Assembly: GCA_016209595.1 (NCBI GenBank)
Contig: JACQVV010000402.1
Coordinates: 1-36,819 of the forward strand
DNA: 36,819 nt
From: Planctomycetota bacterium
GTDB lineage: Bacteria; Planctomycetota; JACQVV01
Direction: 5' to 3'
Shown: positions 1 through 6,463 of the stretch, piece by piece
Layout of the letters: each line of letters begins with the position of its first letter
How positions within the stretch are numbered: the first letter of the stretch is position 1
Notes under the pieces: model-generated
Told to the model about the DNA's origin: nothing
Seen by the model: only the letters and a program-made list of their open reading frames with translations
Database searches by the model: none
Made by a program: the position numbers and the translations under genes

Positions 1-302
1 ACGTTCTCGGCGAGCGCCTCATGCGGCGTCTGGTTTCCATAAGGGCCGTATACCCGCGGGTCGACGGGCCCGAAGACGGAGACCGTTTTGACTCCCAGCG
101 CGTTGGCCAGATGCAGAAGGCCTCCGTCGTTGCAGAAAAGCGCCGTCGATCGGAGAAGGATCGCGCAAACGGTTTCAAGCGGGGCCCCCGCCGCTACGGG
201 CGCGGAAACACCCAATCGGGACGCAACCTCCGATAAAAGGGCCTTCTCCTCCGCGGGAGGACCGCCATCACGCCCGAGGAGGCGGCAGACCTCGGGCTCC
301 AT
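1..302 (-). CDS. Glycosyltransferase family 9 (heptosyltransferase-like), C-terminal fragment
   Basis: The minus strand read from about 302 to 1 gives an uninterrupted frame with the GT9 acceptor/donor-site signature: FCNDGGLLHLANALG followed by VSVFGPVDPRVYGPYG. GT9 enzymes transfer heptose or related sugars from nucleotide donors during lipopolysaccharide or surface glycan assembly at the cytoplasmic face of the membrane. The D-x-G-x-x-H motif normally lies in the last third of a protein of 300-350 residues, so about 200 N-terminal residues should lie to the right, and they are not there. From about position 265 rightward the opposite strand codes for another protein. The ATG at 302 is only the first available start in the frame and is unlikely to be real. 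The C-terminus runs off the left edge. Family assignment is firm; gene boundaries are not. Confidence 0.72.
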   Translation of the reverse strand, partial: MEPEVCRLLGRDGGPPAEEKALLSEVASRLGVSAPVAAGAPLETVCAILLRSTALFCNDGGLLHLANALGVKTVSVFGPVDPRVYGPYGNQTPHEALAEN

Positions 303-1373
303 GTCCACGAGGGCGAGGCCTTTTCGAAGAAGGACCTGGGAGACCGCGGGCTCTTCGTCGCGGCGGGCAAGATCTACACGGCCAAGGAGCTCGTCCAGCA
401 GGAATGGTTCGGGAAGACGGAGCCCACCATCCATGGCGTCGGGGGCGACGGGCGCGCGATCGCGATCGGTCCCGGCGGGCTCGCGGCCATATCCACCTTC
501 GCCGGCCCCGTTCGCCTCTTGAAGATCGGGACCCGCGAGGACAGGGAGCTCGACGTGGACCTGAAACGCGGTCCGGTCCTGGCCTTCGACCCGGGCGGCA
601 AGTGGCTGGCGGGCGGAAACGGGGACGGCGAGATCTACCTCTGGAGCTTGCCCGACCTGGCACGCGTGGATGGACCTGCTCCTTCCGAGAACCCCATCGA
701 CGCGCTCGCATTCCGCAGGGACGAGCCGGTCCTCGTCCACGTGGGAAGCATGGGGGACATCGTGTGCTGGCACCTCGAGGAGCGTCGCGAACTCCCGCTC
801 ACCTACGACACGCCGCGCCGTCGCCCACCGGTCGGCTGCGTCGCCGTGAGTCCCGATGGGGAGCTCCTGGTTGCGGGGAGCAGCGACGCGGACGCGCCGC
901 GGAACCCGGTCTTCGTATGGCGAGCTCGCGACGGTAGGTTCCTGGGGCCCCTGTTCGGGCATTCCGCGCCGGTCCGCGCGCTCGCCTTTTCCCCCGACGG
1001 GAAGATCCTTGCGTCCGGTGGCGAGGACGGCACGGTGCGCCTCTGGGACCCCCGGACGCTCGAGGAAATCCACACCCTCGGCGACCTCCGGGGGTGGGTT
1101 CGCTCGCTCGCCTATAGCCCCGACGGCCGCGTGCTCGCCGTGGCGCCCGATCAGGGCGACCAGGTGATCCTCTGGGACGTCGCGGCGCGTTCCGAGCTCG
1201 GCTTTCTCTCGCGTCTGGGGGGCTTTTCCCCTGCCGTGGCCTTCACGCCGGACGGGCGCTATTTGGTCGCCGCGGCGAACGACGGGAGGACGCGCGTCTG
1301 GAGCTTCGGCGACCTCCTCGCGCCGGACGCCTCTCCGGGGAAAGAGGGCTCCGAGGAAGGAGGGGACAAGTGA
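261..1373 (+). CDS. WD40-repeat protein with W/Y short repeats, 5'-truncated
   Basis: The frame is open from 237, but no ATG, GTG or TTG occurs before a TTG at 519, and that TTG falls inside an evident WD40 blade. Upstream residues are clearly coding: TPEEAADLGLHVHEGEAF and FVAAGKIYTAKELVQQEWF match the G-x-W-x-x-x-E-L repeat at the C-terminus of the next gene. About five WD blades follow, with hallmarks LAFSPDGKILASGGEDGTV and VRLWD. The stop TGA overlaps the GTG start of the next kinase (GTGA), which implies translational coupling. Many planctomycete kinases have the order kinase-TM-repeats-WD40, so the missing 5' part may encode a kinase; this is inference. The 5' end coincides with the end of the GT9 fragment on the other strand, suggesting a breakpoint. 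Confidence 0.78.
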   Translation, partial: TAITPEEAADLGLHVHEGEAFSKKDLGDRGLFVAAGKIYTAKELVQQEWFGKTEPTIHGVGGDGRAIAIGPGGLAAISTFAGPVRLLKIGTREDRELDVDLKRGPVLAFDPGGKWLAGGNGDGEIYLWSLPDLARVDGPAPSENPIDALAFRRDEPVLVHVGSMGDIVCWHLEERRELPLTYDTPRRRPPVGCVAVSPDGELLVAGSSDADAPRNPVFVWRARDGRFLGPLFGHSAPVRALAFSPDGKILASGGEDGTVRLWDPRTLEEIHTLGDLRGWVRSLAYSPDGRVLAVAPDQGDQVILWDVAARSELGFLSRLGGFSPAVAFTPDGRYLVAAANDGRTRVWSFGDLLAPDASPGKEGSEEGGDK

Positions 1374-3328
1374 CGTCCGCGGGCGGCGGGACGTTCGGTT
1401 CCTATCGCCTCCTCGAGAGGCTCGGCGAGGGAGGGATGGGCGTGGTCTACGTCGCGGAGGACCTCCGCCTCGGGCGCCGCGTCGCCCTGAAGAGGATCAA
1501 GGCCGATGGTCTTTTCGGCGGGCCGGCCGCCGACCCCCGCTTCCACGCGCGCTTCGAGGAAGAAGTCCGCGCCGCGAGCCGCCTCGACCACCCCGGGATC
1601 GTGAAGGTCTACGAGGTGGGCGAGGTGGACGGCCAGCCCTACTTCACCATGGAGCTCGTCGCCGGGCGCCCTCTGGACGATCTCATGAAGTCGGAACCCG
1701 TGCCCCCGATGGCCGCCGCGCGTCTCGCCCTCGGTCTCGTCCGTGCGCTCGACTACGCTCACGGCCAGGGGGTTGTCCACCGGGACGTCAAACCCTCGAA
1801 CGTCCTCGTCGACGACGGGTACAACCCGCACCTCCTCGACTTCGGACTCGCCAAGAGGCTCGACGAGGAGAGGGGCCTCACCCGCACCGGCGCCATCCTC
1901 GGGACGCCCCAGTATCTCGCCCCGGAGCAGGTCGATCCCGGATTCGGAGCGGTCGGGCCGGCGACGGACGTCTACGGGGCCGGCGCGGTCCTCTACGAAT
2001 GCCTCACCAGAGAGCCCCCAAACCGCGGCCAGAGCGAGGTCGAGATCTACTACCATCTCATCAACGAGGAGGTCGTCCCGCCGCGGAAGATCAACCCCGC
2101 GGTCCCCCCGAAGCTCTCCGCGGTCTGCCGCCGGGCCCTCGAGAAGGACCCCAGGCGGCGCTATCCGACTTCCCGAGAGTTCGCCGACGACCTCCAGCGC
2201 CTCCTCCTCGGCTGGCAGGTCGAGGCCGGGGGCGGCGGGCTCGCGCGGGCGGTCCTCGGGAACAGTAGGCGGCTCGCGGCGGCGCTCGCCGCCCTCCTCG
2301 CCGTCGCCGTGGGGAGCGCGTGGCTGTGGAACGTGGGAGGCCGCACGCGGTCCGAGCTGGAGTCGAGTGCAGGCGAGCTCCGGGCGGGTCTCGCCCGGGC
2401 TGCGAATCGGGGCGACTGGCCCGCCGCCCGGGAGGCCGCCCTCGAACTCGAGGCGCTGGGGCAGGTCAACCCCGAGGATCGGCCCTTCGTCGAGGAGGCC
2501 GCCCTCCACGCGCGCGAGGAGCGGGAGGCGCGGGCGAACCGGCTTCTCGAAGAAGCGCGGGACGCGGTTCTTCGGGGCGAGCTCGATCGGGCGCTCTCGC
2601 TCGCTCGGCTCGCCGCCGAGGCGGGGCCGCTAGAGGAAGGTGCGGCGACCCAGGTGCGCTCCGGCGTCGAGGCCGCATCGCGACGGTTCGACCTGGGGGG
2701 GGAGGCGCGGACGGAGGAGGATCTGGCAAAGGACACGTCGCTCCACGCCGTCCGGGGCTGGTACTACCGGCCCGAGGAACTCCCGGGCATCGGCTTCGTC
2801 CAGCTCGTGGACCGCTGGGACGACCGCCGGAGCGTCGAGGCCGATCCGGAGCTCGTCGTCATCGGCGACGAGGCGGTCTCCGCGGAAGAGGCGAGTGCCA
2901 GGGGCCGCGAAGAGTTCGAGGGCGGCTGGGTCGAGAGGCAGCTCCTCGCTGACGCCGGATACGTCGAGGGCGCCGGAGGCGAAGCCGACCCCGGGCAACA
3001 GACGTGGCGACCGGCAGAGGACCTCCTTCGCGAAGGATTCTGCGAGGTGCCGGGCCATGGCTGGATGACCCGCGAGGCGGCGAGAACGAAGGGCCTCCTC
3101 GTCGAGTCGAGCGGGGGTTGGTGGACGGAGGCGGAACTCGCGGAGAAGGGCTTCGTGCAAGTCTCGGAAGGCTGGCGGCACTGGAAAGAGCTCCTCGGAC
3201 TCGGACTTGCCGCGCCGGAAGGAGCCGTGGGGGAGTTCGCGACGCCGTGCCGGTTCCGCTTCCGGGAGGGAAAGGTCGAGTGGGTCGATTCCGCGGCGGG
3301 CAAGGCCATCGACCTCACGGCCGACTAG
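1370..3328 (+). CDS. Transmembrane Ser/Thr protein kinase with W-rich repeat sensor domain
   Basis: A Hanks-type (PknB-like) kinase of 652 residues. The P-loop GEGGMG is at 19-24, the ATP-binding Lys is K41 (VALKRI), the catalytic loop HRDVKPSN has its Asp at 139, DFG starts at D157 and APE at 184-186, so it should be active. One hydrophobic segment at about 301-323 (LAAALAALLAVAVGSAWLW) places the kinase in the cytoplasm and some 330 residues outside. The outer part is helical, then has repeats of the form G-W-x-x-x-x-x-L-x-x-x-G-[FY]-V (for example GGWWTEAELAEKGFVQV). Repeats of this kind are common in planctomycete proteins but have no known ligand. GTG is the start because it overlaps the preceding stop. 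It forms an operon with the WD40 gene and the next kinase, 6 nt downstream. Confidence 0.93.
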   Translation: MTSAGGGTFGSYRLLERLGEGGMGVVYVAEDLRLGRRVALKRIKADGLFGGPAADPRFHARFEEEVRAASRLDHPGIVKVYEVGEVDGQPYFTMELVAGRPLDDLMKSEPVPPMAAARLALGLVRALDYAHGQGVVHRDVKPSNVLVDDGYNPHLLDFGLAKRLDEERGLTRTGAILGTPQYLAPEQVDPGFGAVGPATDVYGAGAVLYECLTREPPNRGQSEVEIYYHLINEEVVPPRKINPAVPPKLSAVCRRALEKDPRRRYPTSREFADDLQRLLLGWQVEAGGGGLARAVLGNSRRLAAALAALLAVAVGSAWLWNVGGRTRSELESSAGELRAGLARAANRGDWPAAREAALELEALGQVNPEDRPFVEEAALHAREEREARANRLLEEARDAVLRGELDRALSLARLAAEAGPLEEGAATQVRSGVEAASRRFDLGGEARTEEDLAKDTSLHAVRGWYYRPEELPGIGFVQLVDRWDDRRSVEADPELVVIGDEAVSAEEASARGREEFEGGWVERQLLADAGYVEGAGGEADPGQQTWRPAEDLLREGFCEVPGHGWMTREAARTKGLLVESSGGWWTEAELAEKGFVQVSEGWRHWKELLGLGLAAPEGAVGEFATPCRFRFREGKVEWVDSAAGKAIDLTAD

Positions 3329-3334
3329 AGAGGC

Positions 3335-4390
3335 ATGTCCCCGGGCGACAGGACGGAAAGGGAATCGGCGCTCTCGCGCGGCGAGACGCTCGCCGCCTGT
3401 TCGATTTGCCAGGTCCCGCTCGCGCGGGGCCAGGGCGAGTCGCTCTGCCCTGTCTGCCGAGAGCTCGCCGCCACGGGCGGGTTTGCCGCGAACGGATCGC
3501 GGGCCGAGACGCACGACGCCCCCGCCCGCCCGGTCCCCCGGACCTCGCCCTCGCTCGCGGACGTGCCTGAGGTCCTGGGGCCGTTCCAGGTCCTCTCGAT
3601 CCTGGGGCGCGGTTCGGTCGGCCTGGTCCTCAAGGTCCTCGACACGCGGAGCGGCGAGACCGCCGCCCTGAAGATCCTCCGGCCCGAGGCGACGCTCGAC
3701 GAGAAGGCGCGGGAGCGCTTCCTCCGCGAGGCGAAGATCCTGACGTTGCTCTCCCATCCCGGGATCGTCGCGGCAACCGACGTCGGATGGGTGGGCGACG
3801 TCCCCTACATCGCGATGCCGTACGTCGCCGGCCGGGATCTCGAAAGCCGGGTGAGAGAGGCCGGACCCCCGCCCTGGAGGCGCGCGCTCGAATGGGCGGC
3901 GAACGTGGGGCTCGCCCTCCAGCATGCGCACGAGCGGAAGGTGATCCACCGCGACATCAAGCCATCGAACCTGCTCCTCGATTCGGCGGGGGAGATCCGG
4001 ATCCTCGACTTCGGGCTCGCGGCCGTGCTCGACGCCACCGGGATCCGCTTCACGCGGACAGTCGCGACGCTCGGCACGCCCTACTACATTCCGCCCGAGC
4101 AGATCGGCCGCGCCCGCCAGGCGGACCACCGGGCCGACATCTACTCGCTGGGGGCGACCCTCTTCTTCCTCCTCACCGGAGAGCTCCCCTATCCCGAGGA
4201 GCGCACCTTCGCCGCCCTCTGCCGCCACATCCTGACATCTCCTCCGCGGAGCGTCGGGGCGTTCCGCGACGACTGCCCGACAGAGATCGACTCCCTGATC
4301 GCGCGAGCGATGGCGAAGGATCCGGAGTCCCGGTACGCCGACGTAGGGGAAATGGTCCGGGCGCTGAGGGCGATTCTGGAGGGCGCGTAG
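3335..4390 (+). CDS. Soluble Ser/Thr protein kinase with N-terminal zinc ribbon
   Basis: A 351-residue kinase without membrane segments. Near the N-terminus two CxxC knuckles (CSIC at about 22 and CPVC about 16 residues later) form a likely zinc ribbon, joined by a Pro/Ala-rich linker to the kinase domain. P-loop GRGSVG, Lys in AALKIL, HRDIKPSN with catalytic Asp at 207, DFGLAA, and PPE in place of APE are all visible, so activity is expected. It lies 6 nt after the membrane kinase stop and is probably co-transcribed. GAGAGG immediately before the ATG is a weak, tightly spaced ribosome binding site, so coupling to the upstream gene is plausible. Substrates cannot be inferred. A phosphorelay with the upstream kinase is possible but unproven. 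Confidence 0.92.
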   Translation: MSPGDRTERESALSRGETLAACSICQVPLARGQGESLCPVCRELAATGGFAANGSRAETHDAPARPVPRTSPSLADVPEVLGPFQVLSILGRGSVGLVLKVLDTRSGETAALKILRPEATLDEKARERFLREAKILTLLSHPGIVAATDVGWVGDVPYIAMPYVAGRDLESRVREAGPPPWRRALEWAANVGLALQHAHERKVIHRDIKPSNLLLDSAGEIRILDFGLAAVLDATGIRFTRTVATLGTPYYIPPEQIGRARQADHRADIYSLGATLFFLLTGELPYPEERTFAALCRHILTSPPRSVGAFRDDCPTEIDSLIARAMAKDPESRYADVGEMVRALRAILEGA

Positions 4391-4396
4391 CCATAC

Positions 4397-4418
4397 CGTC
4401 GCAGCGCGCCTGGCGACG
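4397..4418. terminator. Possible bidirectional terminator hairpin
   Basis: CGTCGC (4397-4402) pairs perfectly with GCGACG (4413-4418) across a 10-nt loop, in the 49-bp gap between two convergent genes. There is no T-run on either side, so intrinsic termination is only suggested by position. Confidence 0.35.
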
Positions 4419-4439
4419 AGAGGGTCTTGGGACGAGCTC

Positions 4440-6026
4440 TTAGCCGTCGCGCTTCGGCCACGATTCCAGCATCGCGTACATCTGGACGAAGGCGGACTGG
4501 TCGATGAGGCGCGCGTTCTTCTCTTCGGGGGCCGCATCGTAGCGGTTGTAGTCCCCCCTGTTGAAAAGCCCGGTCTCCGGGTCCCGGGCCTCTCGCCATG
4601 CCCGATCGAGATAGCGCTCGAGCGCCTCGCGGTAGCGGGGGTCGGGGGAGACCTCGTCGAGGGCCTTGAGGTTCTTGAAGTAGATTGCGTTGAAGGCGGG
4701 GGGCTGGTCTTTCCACAGGCGGTCTTCCTGCTCGTAGTAGGCGAGCGCCGCCGCGGCCGTCCGGTTCGCCCGCTCGAGATAGGCCCGGGCTTCCTCTTGC
4801 CGGCCGTCCTTCATCAACGTCTGGTAGAAGAGGACGTCCGCCCCGATGGCCGACCCTTCGTTGTAGGAGAACCTCCAACGGTTGACCCCGTCCCCTCCGT
4901 CCGGGGGATTGTCGACGATGTTGTCGTTCACGAGGTCCTTCTCGGGCCCCTCAGTCACGCGGAGCTTCTCGGTCGTGAACCGGTCGAGGTTCTCCGCGAA
5001 CTCGAGATACCGCGGGTCGCCCGTTGCCTGGTAGAGCTCCAGGCCGTACTGGATCCCGGGGAAGTTCGAAGGGGCGTTCCGCGACATGTGCTCTTCCCCT
5101 TCCTTCCAGTAGAGCCCGCCATCTGGGTGGAGCCCCTCCTCCATGAAATCGTAGAGCCCCTCGGCCCTCTCCAGCCAGCGGGGGTCGCCGGTCTGGCGAT
5201 AGGCCTGCATGAAGTCGAGGCCGATCCACAGGTTGTCGTCCCAGAGGCGCTTCGTCGTCCCGTCCACCTTGAAAAGGCCCGGAGCGTATGCGTTCCCGTG
5301 CCGGTATTTCTCCGTCGCCTCCAGGAGCTCCTCCGCTTTCGTGTAGTCGCCGGTGAGGGCCGCGAGCTCGAGCTGGGCGGCCACCGCCTGGCTGTGCGGC
5401 CAGGCGCTCGCGAGCCAGAGGGGGTTGTTCTCGCGGTCCTGGTAGAGCCCGGGCTCGGCCGGGATGCTCATCTCGTTCTCGACGGCCTCCCAGGAGGAGC
5501 GGGCGCGATCTCCCGGGCTGGCGGCGTCGGGGGGATGGGGACGGAGCAAGCGGTAGATCATGACCGGCAGCGAGGTCCTGTCGAGGACCCACCCCGCGAG
5601 CGACATCACCTCGACCTCGATCCCGGTCCAGGGGACGTGGCGCCAGACCCAGCGTCCAACCTCATAGATCGCGCCGGCCGCGCTGCCCCGCGCGAGCCAC
5701 CGGAGAGCCCGGTCCCACCAGGGCGGCTGCACGTCGATCAGGCCCTCACCCCCGATCGCTGGTCCCGCGGGACCCGCGGCCACCGCTCCCGACGCCACCG
5801 CAGCGGTCTCCCCCACGGGAAGCCGGCAGGCCTTGAGATCCGCGAGAGCGGCCCGCTTGCCCGCCAGGTCGTTCGCCTCGTGCGCGAGGCGGTAGCGCTC
5901 GAGAATCTCCGCCCTGCGGCGCTGGTGGTCGCCCAGAGATCCACTTTGCGCGATGGCCGTCCCCGCGAGGAGTATGGCGGAGAGGGCGACGACCAGGACC
6001 CTTGCGATCGAGATGCTCCGGCTCAT
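4440..6026 (-). CDS. Secreted glycoside hydrolase family 76 (alpha-1,6-mannanase-like)
   Basis: A protein of about 528 residues with an N-terminal signal peptide (SIARVLVVALSAILLAGTAIA) and an all-alpha GH76 barrel. The Asp-Asp pair of the family is seen in RLWDDNLWIGLD (D263-D264), and the later RWRFSYNEGSAIGA matches the YN-G segment lining the GH76 cleft. GH76 enzymes cleave alpha-1,6-mannan by a retaining mechanism. Here it may degrade mannan or remodel a mannose-containing surface glycan. Start choice: a GTG at 6032 lies inside the Shine-Dalgarno sequence GGGAGG (6037-6032), while the ATG at 6026 sits 5 nt after it and is preferred. The segment of roughly 100 residues between signal peptide and barrel is extra and unassigned. 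It follows the pilin gene on the same strand by 35 nt. Confidence 0.88.
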   Translation of the reverse strand: MSRSISIARVLVVALSAILLAGTAIAQSGSLGDHQRRRAEILERYRLAHEANDLAGKRAALADLKACRLPVGETAAVASGAVAAGPAGPAIGGEGLIDVQPPWWDRALRWLARGSAAGAIYEVGRWVWRHVPWTGIEVEVMSLAGWVLDRTSLPVMIYRLLRPHPPDAASPGDRARSSWEAVENEMSIPAEPGLYQDRENNPLWLASAWPHSQAVAAQLELAALTGDYTKAEELLEATEKYRHGNAYAPGLFKVDGTTKRLWDDNLWIGLDFMQAYRQTGDPRWLERAEGLYDFMEEGLHPDGGLYWKEGEEHMSRNAPSNFPGIQYGLELYQATGDPRYLEFAENLDRFTTEKLRVTEGPEKDLVNDNIVDNPPDGGDGVNRWRFSYNEGSAIGADVLFYQTLMKDGRQEEARAYLERANRTAAAALAYYEQEDRLWKDQPPAFNAIYFKNLKALDEVSPDPRYREALERYLDRAWREARDPETGLFNRGDYNRYDAAPEEKNARLIDQSAFVQMYAMLESWPKRDG

Positions 6027-6061
6027 GCTCACCTCCCTGGAAAGGGGATCCGCTTCTGGGA

Positions 6062-6247
6062 CTAGTTCCCGGGCGGCCCGCCCGCATCGAGTGCCATGAC
6101 CTCGACGTCCGCGTCGAGGACCTTCTCCTGCACCGTGCCGCCGAAGGCCGCCACGGCACCGAGCAGGGCGATCGCGACCAGAACGACCAGGATGACGTAC
6201 TCGGTGAGCCCCACGCCATCCCGTTCCCTTCGAGCCCTGGATCCCAT
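6062..6247 (-). CDS. Flp/Fap-type (type IVb) pilin-like prepilin
   Basis: A 61-residue protein. A basic leader ends in Gly11, followed by VGLTEYVILVVLVAIALLG. Glu at +5 and Tyr at +6 after the Gly match the Flp prepilin cleavage and assembly motif exactly, and a hydrophobic helix follows. Flp pilins are cleaved by a TadV/CpaA peptidase and assembled by the Tad secretion machinery into adhesive fibres. No other tad gene is in the window, so export would depend on a locus elsewhere. The ATG at 6247 has a strong AGGAGGT four nucleotides upstream; longer readings of this frame are antisense to the divergent kinase and are rejected. The acidic 20-residue tail after the helix may be surface-exposed. 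Confidence 0.85.
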   Translation of the reverse strand: MGSRARRERDGVGLTEYVILVVLVAIALLGAVAAFGGTVQEKVLDADVEVMALDAGGPPGN

Positions 6248-6360
6248 CCTGACCTCCTTTCGGCGGGCCCGAAGGCCCCGCGTAAGCCCGAACAGCAACG
6301 GGCGGGCCCGAGGCCGATCCGCGCGGATCTGGGCGCGGAGCGGGTCGATGCGGGACAGGA

Positions 6361-6408
6361 GCGCGGCTTTTCCGCCACGGGGGCCCGCCGCCGGCGGAAA
6401 AGCCGCGC
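6361..6408. repeat. Perfect 16-bp inverted repeat in divergent intergenic region
   Basis: GCGCGGCTTTTCCGCC at 6361-6376 is repeated in exact inverted form at 6393-6408, with a 16-nt GC-rich loop. It lies between the pilin (minus) and the kinase (plus), just upstream of a candidate -10 box. No T-run follows on either strand, so an operator or cruciform is likelier than a terminator. The 14-bp core GCGGCTTTTCCGCC also occurs at 15807-15820, and with one mismatch at 15470-15483. Confidence 0.75.
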
Positions 6409-6426
6409 CCGTGCGACCGGTGCGGC

Positions 6427-6432
6427 TATACT
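6427..6432 (+). promoter_or_regulatory. Candidate -10 box (GGC-TATACT) for the kinase/activator operon
   Basis: TATACT matches the sigma-70 -10 consensus at five of six positions and is preceded by GGC. It lies 31 nt before the ATG at 6464. No clear -35 is visible; the 17-nt position falls inside the right arm of the inverted repeat, which would let a bound repressor block it. Similar GGC-TAnnnT boxes precede other genes here. Confidence 0.4.
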
Positions 6433-6463
6433 CCACCCGAGTCGGGGATCGGAGCCGCTGGGG

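Noticed and set aside
2630..4537. Minus-strand open frame of 635 codons over the two left kinases
   Set aside because: Antisense shadow of conserved kinase sequence; no fold or motif.
6002..6463. N-terminal extension of the kinase at 6464 back to 6002
   Set aside because: It would run antisense through the pilin gene and the palindrome; the zinc ribbon and ribosome binding site favour 6464.
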